Positions 1-6,841 of a stretch of DNA of 7,948 bases are shown in pieces (positions within the stretch are counted from its first letter, which is position 1; each line of letters begins with the position of its first letter). The notes under the pieces were generated by a model. That model was not told the origin of the DNA, did no database searches, and was given only the letters and a program-made list of their open reading frames with translations. The stretch spans positions 1 to 7,948 of the forward strand of contig JAJZCT010000135.1 of assembly GCA_021828925.1 (NCBI GenBank), written 5' to 3'. This stretch comes from Planctomycetota bacterium. Its GTDB lineage: Bacteria > Planctomycetota > Phycisphaerae > WQYP01. Position numbers and translations under genes: made by a program.

Positions 1-48
1 CTATTTCCGGTTCTTTTACCGCGCACGTCCCAGAAGAATTTTCGATGA
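1..48 (+). pseudogene. 3' end of a truncated DUF1444-type paralogue (partial)
   Basis: The window opens inside a reading frame that ends at a TGA at 46-48. Its first nine codons read LFPVLLPRT, identical to residues 263-271 of the DUF1444-type protein encoded just downstream. Bases 1-26 match 1042-1067 at 25 of 26 positions. The two differences across the nine codons (positions 18 and 27) are both third-base and synonymous. After that the frame diverges (SQKNFR) and stops, whereas the intact gene continues for about 170 residues. I infer the tail of a tandem paralogue broken inside its DUF1444 domain. The 5' part lies outside the window, so it could instead be a natural short relative or a gene-conversion scar. 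Confidence 0.5.
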
Positions 49-243
49 TATTTGTTTTAACGTTTGGGCCTGTGCGGTTCGATAGAAGTATTAACATTTT
101 GGTTTCGGCGGTTTTGCCATATCACAGAACCGCATCGAAGAACGTAGAGTTGAAAAATTTAATCCGGCCGCGGGGCGGCTTCTTCATGGTCTGGCGTTGT
201 AGCTCCAGAGTGAGGAACTTTCCCGCCTTATCCGCGGCTCTTT

Positions 244-248
244 GGAGG
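244..248 (+). promoter_or_regulatory. Shine-Dalgarno site of the DUF1444-type gene
   Basis: GGAGG lies seven bases before the ATG at 256, a strong match that fixes this start. The rest of 49-243 shows no convincing promoter, only a short GCCGC/GCGGC hairpin near 167-179 and an 8-base inverted pair (TGCGGTTC and GAACCGCA) in the AT-rich stretch upstream. Confidence 0.8.
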
Positions 249-255
249 TTTTCCC

Positions 256-1578
256 ATGAGAGGTTGGAAGACAGTTTCCGGTGACGGCTACGCGGTGGAA
301 ATTCCCAATGATTTTACCGCCGTGCAACGTGATGACGGCCATCTGCTGATTCACGATCCGGCAGAGAGCATTCAAATGGAATTGCAAATGACCGCCGGCA
401 GCGATCAGGCAGAGGGATCTGATCGCTCCGGCGGACAAAATACCCCATTGTTGGCACCGGTGAATCCGCGTCAGGCGTTGGCGCGATTCAAACAGTGGCT
501 GGGACGCTATAAAAATATGCGTATCACTGAATCGCCCAAACTGGTGCTGGGCATGCACCATGTGACCTGCACCGCCCAAGGTGCGGATTGCAAGGGAATG
601 GTTTCGGTGCTGGCACAAAAATTCATGAAGAAACAGGCCGCAACGGGCACGCGATTCTGGGCCGTTTTTCATGGACAGGATGTGATCTTTGCCTCCTGCC
701 GCGGATCGTATGAGGCGGTGAATTTCCTTAAACCGGTGGAAGACGGCATCATCGCGGCGGTGCGTGTGGGTGTGCGTGACACACTTAAAAGTCCGTTTAT
801 CCAGGCGGTGGTGGATCTCGCGAAAGATATTACGCCCGCTACGCCGGTGGCACCGGTGGATGATGAAACGATCAGCGTGGGGGGAATGCGCATTCGCGTT
901 TCGCCGCTGCATCACACCTTTATGGAGCAACCGGAACACCTGGCGGAAAATGTCAAACGTTTTTTTGACGAATTAATGGTGCAGGATTCGGAACAAGATA
1001 GTCCGCAGACCGATGACGCCTGGTCGCTGGTCCGCAGCGACCTATTTCCGGTTCTTTTGCCGCGCACTTTGGCGGCCAAGCTTCCGGCGTCGATCATGCT
1101 TGAAGAATGGGTCAATGATTTAATTATTGGTTACCAGGTTAAATCACGCACTACCCTGGTAAGCATGGAAGATTGCCGCCTGTGGGGGATAGATCAGGAG
1201 ACGCTGCACGAACATGCCATGGGCAATATTCTTCGCGATACGCGTGAACTCAATATGACCGGGGGCCGCTGCGATAACTATACGCTTTTCAGTTTCCCCA
1301 TTGACCATCCGCTCAACGCCGCCCGGATGATGCTGCCACTGGTACAGAAGCATTTGCGGCCGCACCTGGGAAAGAACTTCTACATGGCCGCTCCGGATCG
1401 TGATGTGTTGCTGGCATTTTCCTGTGATGATGAAGAAACGCTCAAATGGTTCCGTCATCAAGTTGAAGTGCGTTACACCAAATCCCCCAACCCGTTAAGC
1501 GACAAATTATTTCTCATTACGCCCGACGGCGTCGTCGGGGATACCTACGGTTCTGAAAAGGAGGATCATCAAGAGTAA
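256..1578 (+). CDS. Two-domain protein with C-terminal DUF1444 (YtpQ-like) domain
   Basis: This is a 440-residue protein with no signal peptide or membrane segment, so probably cytoplasmic. Residues about 205-430 resemble Bacillus YtpQ and the DUF1444 family from memory. The shared landmarks, in order, are a short strand with GMRIRVSPL (210-218), the LVRSDLFPVL motif (258-267), the TTLVSMEDCRLWGIDQETL helix region (299-317) with its following GNIL, the CDNYTLFSF strand (339-347), and AAPDRDVLLAF (378-388). Residues 1-175 form a separate domain starting GYAVEIPNDF (11-20), which recalls PsbP/DUF1795-type folds only loosely. An acidic linker near 242-255 falls inside the second region. DUF1444 has no established biochemical role, so I assign none. 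The start is set by GGAGG seven bases upstream. A strong terminator follows, so this looks like a single-gene or last-gene transcript. Confidence 0.85.
   Translation: MRGWKTVSGDGYAVEIPNDFTAVQRDDGHLLIHDPAESIQMELQMTAGSDQAEGSDRSGGQNTPLLAPVNPRQALARFKQWLGRYKNMRITESPKLVLGMHHVTCTAQGADCKGMVSVLAQKFMKKQAATGTRFWAVFHGQDVIFASCRGSYEAVNFLKPVEDGIIAAVRVGVRDTLKSPFIQAVVDLAKDITPATPVAPVDDETISVGGMRIRVSPLHHTFMEQPEHLAENVKRFFDELMVQDSEQDSPQTDDAWSLVRSDLFPVLLPRTLAAKLPASIMLEEWVNDLIIGYQVKSRTTLVSMEDCRLWGIDQETLHEHAMGNILRDTRELNMTGGRCDNYTLFSFPIDHPLNAARMMLPLVQKHLRPHLGKNFYMAAPDRDVLLAFSCDDEETLKWFRHQVEVRYTKSPNPLSDKLFLITPDGVVGDTYGSEKEDHQE
1042..1067 (+). repeat. Direct repeat of the left window edge (25/26 bases)
   Basis: This is the second copy of the sequence at 1-26, with a single mismatch (G1059 against A18). 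It lies in the same codon phase and encodes residues 263 onward of the DUF1444-type protein. Flanking sequence on the right differs between the copies. The sequence left of copy one is not visible, so the repeat could be longer. Confidence 0.8.
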
Positions 1579-1633
1579 CAACCCTCGGCAGCCAACCGTC
1601 GAGTAACAACAACGGAAGGCTCCCTCCCCAAGA

Positions 1634-1684
1634 CACCGGCGGAATGTTGGAAGAAGGCCCAACATTACCGCCGGTGCCGTTTTT
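1634..1684 (+). terminator. Strong rho-independent terminator after the DUF1444-type gene
   Basis: The left arm at 1634-1650 (CACCGGCGGAATGTTGG) pairs with 1659-1676 over 17 base pairs, with one bulged A at 1667 and an eight-base loop at 1651-1658. After three further bases (CCG) comes a T run at 1680-1684. It lies 55 bases after the stop codon at 1578 and separates this gene from the cyclase downstream. Confidence 0.92.
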
Positions 1685-2088
1685 ATAGGCGCCAAAAGTC
1701 TGATAAGCAGTGGAAACGTATAAATGTTGGAAAAAGTTTTGCGTTGTGAACCGGTTTAGTTTACAGTGAGTATGTATGTTGACAGTGGAATTCCGGTACG
1801 GCGTGCCAAAAAGACCTTACCGGGAAGAATCCTGATTCGCCGCTGTGAACGGAGGATGGCCGAAGGAAGGGTTTTTTGTCGCCTGGGCCGCGTGTAGAGC
1901 TCAGGGCGGAAAGCTCTTGTGAATGGCACCAAAGCCGGCTCTTAGAGTTGGCTGGTGTCTTGGAACTGTCGTCAGGCTGATGGCAAATGAGTGTTTCTGG
2001 CGAGTTACGCAAGGAGGCGTCCGAGGTTGAAGATAACAGCCTCGTAAGGCCACATCTTGTCCAAGAGCCTGCGAGAGAGAGGTGTGCA
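1685..2088 (+). other. Hairpin-rich leader of the diguanylate cyclase gene
   Basis: No protein is supported between the terminator and 1986. A TATAAA at 1719-1724 could be a -10 element, but no good -35 is present. Several hairpins can be drawn: ATCCT/AGGAT at 1829-1857 enclosing CCG/CGG, AGAGCT/AGCTCT at 1896-1917, a long stem at 1925-1959 (six pairs, an AA bulge, nine pairs with two G-T, loop TTA), and CGAGGTTG/CAGCCTCG at 2022-2044 with a seven-base loop and one G-T pair. The last stem lies inside the longest possible cyclase frame. CACATC (2051-2056) can also pair with GGTGTG (2081-2086), covering the site before the GTG at 2089. The region matches no riboswitch or ncRNA that I recognise. 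A structured 5' leader is inference. Confidence 0.35.
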
Positions 2089-3252
2089 GTGTCTGGTTTG
2101 AACCCAACGGACCCGTCGGTGCCTGGAGGAAGTCCTCCCCGGCCCGCGTTTGAAATATTTCGGCCAGTGCCGCATGTTGCGCCTGCGCGCGCGGTAAAAC
2201 CAGTGCAGCGGAACAATAAAGTCGCCTCACCAACACCGATGGATAAGTCCCCGGAAGCCGCCGCCCCGACCGAACCACTGGCGGACATTTTAGCCGATCA
2301 GGAGCAAGCCAGCGCCGCAGCAACTGCGGCCGCCACGCTGAAAATTCCCATGCAGGCGCAGATCACCCTGACGCAGGAAATGCAAACCGGACATCGGGAC
2401 ATTCAAACCGTCGCATTGGAAATATTGCAAAGCAATTTTCGCTGGCCGGGATATTTGAAAATTGAACCGCCCGGTTCCGAGCAGACCCAACTCTTTCCCG
2501 TGGGTGCGGAAAAAGCGTCGGCCGTATTGCAACATCGAGGAGTTCATTTTGGCACGCTGATATTGGAAGGTGCTGCCAAAAGCACGCGGATTACCGATCA
2601 GCTTCAACAATCAGCGGCGTGGCTGACTGCCATGCTGGTACTGAACCGTAATTTCAAAAATCTCCGTCGTCTGGCGGATACCGATGAATTATCCGGTGCG
2701 TACAACCGCCGGTACTTTATGGAAAACGTCCCGCACCTGCTGGATCGCGCCCGACGCGACCGCTTCTGCGTCACGATTCTGTTATTTGATATTGACGATT
2801 TCAAGCAATACAACGATCAGTTTGGCCACGCCGCCGGCGATGCCATTATCCGTGAGGTTATCCGTCTGCTGCGGCATTGCACCCGCAACCGGGATATGGT
2901 GGCACGCGTGGGCGGAGATGAATTTGCCGTGGTATTCTGGGATGAAGGCGGCCCCCGGCAGCCGGATTCACAACATCCGCGGACCGTGCTAAATATTGCC
3001 CAGCGATTCCGCAAAGCCGTGGCTGAACATCCGTGGAATGCCGAAGGCGGCCCCATTTCCGGAAAATTAAGCATCAGCGGCGGCTTGGCCACATTCCCCT
3101 GGGATGCGCAAAATCTTACGGATCTGCTGGCCGTCGCCGATCAGGAATTGATGCGCGCCAAATCCATCGGTAAAAATGCCATCGTGCTGGCCGGCCCCAC
3201 CGGCGGCAGCGATATCGACGAAGCCAAATCTCCGCAATTCGAAGGCAATTAA
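1987..3252 (+). CDS. GGDEF-domain diguanylate cyclase with GAF-like sensor domain
   Basis: The protein is predicted to make cyclic di-GMP from two GTP in the cytoplasm. Counting from the ATG at 1987 (421 residues), the GGDEF domain spans about 228-402: DTDELSGAYNRRYF (231-244), DIDDFKQYND and FGHAAGD (268-285), and GGDEF at 309-313. The inhibitory I-site is intact as RNRD at 300-303, the usual spacing before GGDEF, so product feedback is expected. Residues about 130-225 look like a degenerate GAF domain, ending in a helix that leads into the cyclase. Residues 1-115 are low-complexity, rich in Pro and Ala, with no membrane segment. The start is unsure. The ATG at 1987 has only a weak AGG ten bases upstream, whereas an in-frame GTG at 2089 has GAGAGAGAGG at 2073-2082, six bases away, giving 387 residues. 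I give the longest frame as the outer bound. Confidence 0.9.
   Translation: MSVSGELRKEASEVEDNSLVRPHLVQEPARERCAVSGLNPTDPSVPGGSPPRPAFEIFRPVPHVAPARAVKPVQRNNKVASPTPMDKSPEAAAPTEPLADILADQEQASAAATAAATLKIPMQAQITLTQEMQTGHRDIQTVALEILQSNFRWPGYLKIEPPGSEQTQLFPVGAEKASAVLQHRGVHFGTLILEGAAKSTRITDQLQQSAAWLTAMLVLNRNFKNLRRLADTDELSGAYNRRYFMENVPHLLDRARRDRFCVTILLFDIDDFKQYNDQFGHAAGDAIIREVIRLLRHCTRNRDMVARVGGDEFAVVFWDEGGPRQPDSQHPRTVLNIAQRFRKAVAEHPWNAEGGPISGKLSISGGLATFPWDAQNLTDLLAVADQELMRAKSIGKNAIVLAGPTGGSDIDEAKSPQFEGN
2073..2082 (+). promoter_or_regulatory. Candidate Shine-Dalgarno for a GTG start at 2089
   Basis: A purine-rich GAGAGAGAGG ends six bases before an in-frame GTG. It is better than anything before the ATG at 1987. 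The other genes in the window have clear sites of this kind, which favours the later start. The last two bases can be masked by pairing of 2051-2056 with 2081-2086. Confidence 0.45.
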
Positions 3253-3355
3253 AGCCATCTCCCATCCTGAAAAGCAAAACCGCCATACCATGAATAGCTC
3301 AATGCGGCAGCGTTGGGTTGTCCGCGAAATGTGGTTTGATGACACGATCCGATTC

Positions 3356-3388
3356 AGCCCTTCGCGGGTGGCTCGATGTTTATTTTTT
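3356..3388 (+). terminator. Possible terminator of the cyclase gene
   Basis: AGCCC (3356-3360) pairs with G3368 and GGCT (3370-3373), with a bulged T and a seven-base loop. A T-rich tract (TTTATTTTTT, 3379-3388) follows five bases later. The stem is short and lies about 100 bases after the cyclase stop. The T tract overlaps the last codons of the convergent pectinase gene. No terminator for the minus-strand cluster is visible in 3253-3379. Confidence 0.3.
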
Positions 3389-5626
3389 AATGCCATGCAC
3401 TTGCGCATCGTGGATTATAAACGTCGGGCCGTGCGCGGCGTGGATGGTGCTGTCAACGAATTTTACGTCATTGGCGTTGACGATTTTCATGCCATCATGC
3501 GCACTGATATGCACATTTTTAAATAGTACATCGCTGATGCGCTTTTCCGGCAAACCTATGATCATCCCCGCCACTTTACCCCTCGTCGCCGTGACATCAT
3601 GAATATAAATATGTCGCCATATCGGCGTGGTGGCGGTGATCGGCTCGGCGTGATCGCGCTGCGGATGTTTGGGAATTTTCAGATAGTAGCTGACAATCTG
3701 CACCGGCACTTTAACGCCCTTCATGGTCAGGTGGGTATACACCAGATCAGTGACCGGGCCGCCGCGATGGCGATTGGATTTCAGGCGTATGCCGGCGTCG
3801 GTTTTATTGAACGTGCAATCCATCACCGTGAGATTGCGCAGCCCGCCGTAGGTGACACTGCCCACCGACATGCCGTGGCCATGATCAAAAAAGCAGTGCG
3901 TAACAAGAAAATTGTCGCAGGATAAATGTATCCAGCCATGCTTGCCGGCAGCCTTAATGGCGATGCAATCATCACCTTCGTTAAAATGACAGCCGGTGAT
4001 CAGGTAATTCCATCCCGATGGATCAATGCCATCGGTATTGGGCGAATTTTGCGGTGCCAGAATGGTAATTCCCCGAATCACCACATCCCGGCATTCCTGA
4101 GGGAACAGATGAAAGCTCGGAGAATTTTCAAGCGTGACGCCTTCAACAAGTACCCGGCGGCAATTATTAAGCACGATCAACTGCGGGCGGTGAACCGGAA
4201 CCGGTGTGGGCACCGGCTTTATTTTGGCTTTTTTGTCCGCGGCCTTTTCCGCCCACGCTATTTTCCACCATGGCCGCCCCTGGCCGTCAATGATACCGTG
4301 ACCGGTAATTTCGATGTCATGGGCGTTATTGGCCTGCAGGCAGCCGCCGTAGCCCAATTTGCCCCGTTGGTAATCCGCCAGGTTATTGCTGAAAAGGAGC
4401 TTGGCGCCTTTTGCCAGATGAAAATTGGTATTGCTGTGGAGCTTCAAGGCACCTGTTAAGTATTTACCCGCTGGAACAAGTACCTCACCTCCGCCATCCT
4501 CACTGCAAATATCCAGCGCCCGCTGGAATGCTAATGTATCAAGCGTTCGGCCATTGGCTTTGGCGTGATACCAGGCCACATTAAACGTCTGCTGTGGAAT
4601 ACGCGGGCTGCTTGCCGCGAGGATTTCCGGCAACAACACGCGCTGCACAACCGCCTGCGGATTCCAATGGTCGCTACCGCCCAACACATCGCGCACTGTA
4701 TACTCCGCCGCTTGCGCCGCGGTTAATTGTCTGGCCCAATGGACCCGCTGGGTGGGTGTCCAGCCGGGACCGGCATTATCAAATTCGGCGTAGCGGGTGG
4801 TCTTTTTATCCACCGGGTTGTGATGCCAGGTGATCCAGCCGCGCGGTTGAATGGCGTTGGGCATCCAGGTGTGCATGAACACGACATCGGCATATTGCCG
4901 CCAGGGCCGGCCCAGCACCACGCGGTCCGGGCGGCTTTCAGAGGTTATTTTGCAATGATTAAATACATAGCCATATTTCTGATTTTTCGGCGTCCGCGCC
5001 GCGGTGATAAAGCCGTAACCCAGACAATGAATCCGGCAGTGGTCAAAATAACTGATCGCACTGCCAAAGATGAAGTCGGTGGCACCGGCGATATAACAGT
5101 TCTCAAAATATTGCCGCTTGGCGGTGGTTAAAACCGTGTCCTGCCAACCGGTAAAGCGACAATGATCAAATATGGCACGGTCGCCATCCACCCGGATCGC
5201 CAGCGCCTGCCCCGTATTGCCGGCACAATTAACAAAAGAGATATTGGCGGCCGAGAAGTTATTGGATCGGATCCATACCGTTTGCGTGGAAAACGTGCCA
5301 ATGGGCTTTCCGTTGGGACCTTTATCATTGGCGTTGAGATTATAAGTGATGATCGTCCGTCGAGCCTGGCCGTCCTGGCCAAGAAATGTGATGGCTGGCT
5401 TATGCCGCCCTACCACAACCAGCCCACGATAAATTCCAGGCTTAATATAAATTATCACCGGCGACTTGCTGTTATTGGCAACGGAATTCACCGCCGCCTG
5501 AATGGTTTTATATTGGCCGCTTCCGTTGGCCGCAACGGTCAGCATTTTTGCGGTGCCGGCGGCGGAGACCAGCCCGCTGGTTGATAGTGCCGCAATCCCT
5601 GCCGCAACGATTGTTTTTAGACGCAT
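3380..5626 (-). CDS. Secreted bifunctional pectin methylesterase (CE8)-polygalacturonase (GH28) fusion
   Basis: This 748-residue exported enzyme joins two successive steps of homogalacturonan breakdown. A signal peptide (residues 1-22, basic start, hydrophobic core, VSA cleavage site) precedes a CE8 domain at about 27-320. Its catalytic set is complete: GQALA with Gln140, WQDT with Asp163, DFIFG with Asp184, and LGRPW with Arg240 and Trp242. After a short link, a GH28 right-handed beta-helix fills 346-748, with NTD (530-532), GDD (551-553), GHG (583-585) and RLK (614-616), the family's active-site motifs. A Lys/Pro-rich loop (about 460-480) interrupts the early helix turns. Two in-frame halves with intact motifs argue for a real fusion. 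The start at 5626 is chosen for AAGGAG seven bases upstream and a good signal peptide; an extension to 5674 would overlap the previous gene. It is the last gene of the cluster. Confidence 0.95.
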   Translation of the reverse strand: MRLKTIVAAGIAALSTSGLVSAAGTAKMLTVAANGSGQYKTIQAAVNSVANNSKSPVIIYIKPGIYRGLVVVGRHKPAITFLGQDGQARRTIITYNLNANDKGPNGKPIGTFSTQTVWIRSNNFSAANISFVNCAGNTGQALAIRVDGDRAIFDHCRFTGWQDTVLTTAKRQYFENCYIAGATDFIFGSAISYFDHCRIHCLGYGFITAARTPKNQKYGYVFNHCKITSESRPDRVVLGRPWRQYADVVFMHTWMPNAIQPRGWITWHHNPVDKKTTRYAEFDNAGPGWTPTQRVHWARQLTAAQAAEYTVRDVLGGSDHWNPQAVVQRVLLPEILAASSPRIPQQTFNVAWYHAKANGRTLDTLAFQRALDICSEDGGGEVLVPAGKYLTGALKLHSNTNFHLAKGAKLLFSNNLADYQRGKLGYGGCLQANNAHDIEITGHGIIDGQGRPWWKIAWAEKAADKKAKIKPVPTPVPVHRPQLIVLNNCRRVLVEGVTLENSPSFHLFPQECRDVVIRGITILAPQNSPNTDGIDPSGWNYLITGCHFNEGDDCIAIKAAGKHGWIHLSCDNFLVTHCFFDHGHGMSVGSVTYGGLRNLTVMDCTFNKTDAGIRLKSNRHRGGPVTDLVYTHLTMKGVKVPVQIVSYYLKIPKHPQRDHAEPITATTPIWRHIYIHDVTATRGKVAGMIIGLPEKRISDVLFKNVHISAHDGMKIVNANDVKFVDSTIHAAHGPTFIIHDAQVHGIKK

Positions 5627-5633
5627 CGTATAG

Positions 5634-5639
5634 CTCCTT
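5634..5639 (-). promoter_or_regulatory. Shine-Dalgarno of the CE8-GH28 fusion, abutting the previous stop codon
   Basis: On the minus strand AAGGAG directly follows the TGA stop (5642-5640) of the upstream methylesterase and lies seven bases before the ATG at 5626. Only 13 bases separate the two genes, which favours one transcript and translational coupling. The site also decides the start of the fusion protein. Confidence 0.85.
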
Positions 5640-6743
5640 TCAAGGTTTGATCTTCCACCAATTTCCCGCCCCAAGCACCGTGGTGGCGGTAATTTTTGCC
5701 GCCTGTGTGCTGGTCAGTTGCCTGGACCATTTGGCTCGGCTTTTTACATCCGCCCCGGGGCCGGTGCTGTGATATTCCGCAAAACGGGCGGTCTTTTCCA
5801 GCTTCGGTTTTTTCCAGTTACTCCAACCAACCGGACGGATTTGCTTTCCCATGTAGCAATCAATAAACGTCGTATTACCATAAGGCCGCCATGGCCGCCC
5901 CAGATAGACACTTCCGGCCGGGGTGGATTTCAAGCCCGTCAGGCGGCAGTGCATAAAAACAAAGCCGAATTTTTGATTTTCCGGCGTGGATGGCGCGGTA
6001 ATACTTCCCCAATGGCCCTTATTGACGTTCCGGATTGTGCAATGATCAAACAAGCCCGTGCCAAAGCCATAAATATAATCCACCGCCCCGGTAATCAGGC
6101 AGTGCGAAAAATAAGCTCTTGGATCGGGATGGGAAAAATAAATGGTGTCTTGAAATCCCAGAATACGGCAATGGTTAAAGACCAGTTTATCGCCGGCGAT
6201 GGTAAGCGCCAGGGCCTGATTGCCGTTGGTGTTGGATTTCTGGACGTACGAGTTTTCAACGGTGATATTATCCAGCGTGGTATGCGGGCCGTAAATGCAC
6301 AGCGTGGCCGTGGTCATGAATCCGCGCGGATGGCCATTTTTCCCGGCATCTCTCACGGGCAAATCATCGGTCAGTTGTGTATTTTTCGCATGGGTTCCCT
6401 GAAGCGTAATATGCGATTTGTCCGCCGGTATGACCACTTGCCCGGGGTAGGTGCCGGGATCAATGCGAATAATAACCGGCCGCTTGTTATTGACCGGCAC
6501 CGCGTTCACCGCCGCCTGAACGGTGCGGTAGGCACCGGCGACATCATACGAAACCGTATAAACCGCCGGGCCGATTCCCGCGGTCGCAGCCCGATTAGCC
6601 TTCGCAACAGTCGCCCCGGCTAACTGCCGGGCCATGCTCAAGGGACCACCGTCAGCCCGCGATGAGCCGCCAGCCAGCAGGCCTGCAAGCAGCACCGCTG
6701 CGGAGGCTCCAGTCATCAGACGATTACCTGTCAAATATCTCAT
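5640..6743 (-). CDS. Secreted pectin methylesterase (CE8)
   Basis: This 367-residue enzyme is predicted to hydrolyse methyl esters of pectin outside the cytoplasm. A signal peptide covers about residues 1-30 (hydrophobic core 12-25, SRA before the likely cut). An Ala-rich stretch of about 30 residues precedes the beta-helix, which begins near YTVSYDVAGAYRTVQAAV (62-79). Catalytic residues are present: NQALAL with Gln176, FQDT with Asp199, Asp222 in the second Asp motif, and LGRPW with Arg283 and Trp285. The second motif reads VDYIYG where the family usually has VDFIFG; the catalytic Asp is kept. The length is normal for a bacterial CE8 enzyme. GGAG eight bases before the ATG supports the start. 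It lies 98 bases after the first methylesterase and 13 bases before the fusion gene. Confidence 0.95.
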   Translation of the reverse strand: MRYLTGNRLMTGASAAVLLAGLLAGGSSRADGGPLSMARQLAGATVAKANRAATAGIGPAVYTVSYDVAGAYRTVQAAVNAVPVNNKRPVIIRIDPGTYPGQVVIPADKSHITLQGTHAKNTQLTDDLPVRDAGKNGHPRGFMTTATLCIYGPHTTLDNITVENSYVQKSNTNGNQALALTIAGDKLVFNHCRILGFQDTIYFSHPDPRAYFSHCLITGAVDYIYGFGTGLFDHCTIRNVNKGHWGSITAPSTPENQKFGFVFMHCRLTGLKSTPAGSVYLGRPWRPYGNTTFIDCYMGKQIRPVGWSNWKKPKLEKTARFAEYHSTGPGADVKSRAKWSRQLTSTQAAKITATTVLGAGNWWKIKP

Positions 6744-6780
6744 GGTGGGATCTCCAGTGCGGCTGTTGGTATGCCGGAGA

Positions 6781-6789
6781 ATTATATCA
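6781..6789 (-). promoter_or_regulatory. Extended -10 promoter before the second methylesterase
   Basis: On the minus strand this reads TGATATAAT, a perfect -10 hexamer with the extended TGn motif. It lies about 38 bases before the ATG at 6743, giving a short leader of about 30 bases. The -35 region is poor, as is common for extended -10 promoters. A small GGTTA/TAACC inverted repeat lies just upstream. It would give the second and third pectinase genes transcription independent of the first. Confidence 0.5.
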
Positions 6790-6841
6790 ACACATCTTCA
6801 TAGGAGGTTAACATTAGTAACCCGCTGGACGGTTTCATGCG

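Noticed and set aside
184..939. Minus-strand open frame of 251 codons opposite the DUF1444-type gene
   Set aside because: The translation is rich in His and Arg and lacks domain features; the plus strand has an excellent ribosome site and family similarity.
1982..2012. GGCAAA followed by ACGCAA upstream of a GGDEF gene, recalling the c-di-GMP-I (GEMM) riboswitch core
   Set aside because: The hairpin expected between the two strings is missing, the ACGCAAAGCC core is not completed, and I find neither the second receptor helix nor the closing stem.
2092..2115. GGTTTGAACCCA resembling a tRNA T-arm
   Set aside because: The flanking bases do not form the five-pair T stem, and no anticodon or acceptor arm can be drawn around it.
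3300..3315. Hairpin CAATGC/GCGTTG after the cyclase stop as a terminator
   Set aside because: Six pairs but no T run on either side, and one pair is lost on the minus strand.
5718..6623. Long plus-strand open frame (301 codons) opposite the second methylesterase
   Set aside because: It is antisense to a gene with full CE8 motifs; its translation has no recognisable domain and is explained by codon bias of the real strand.
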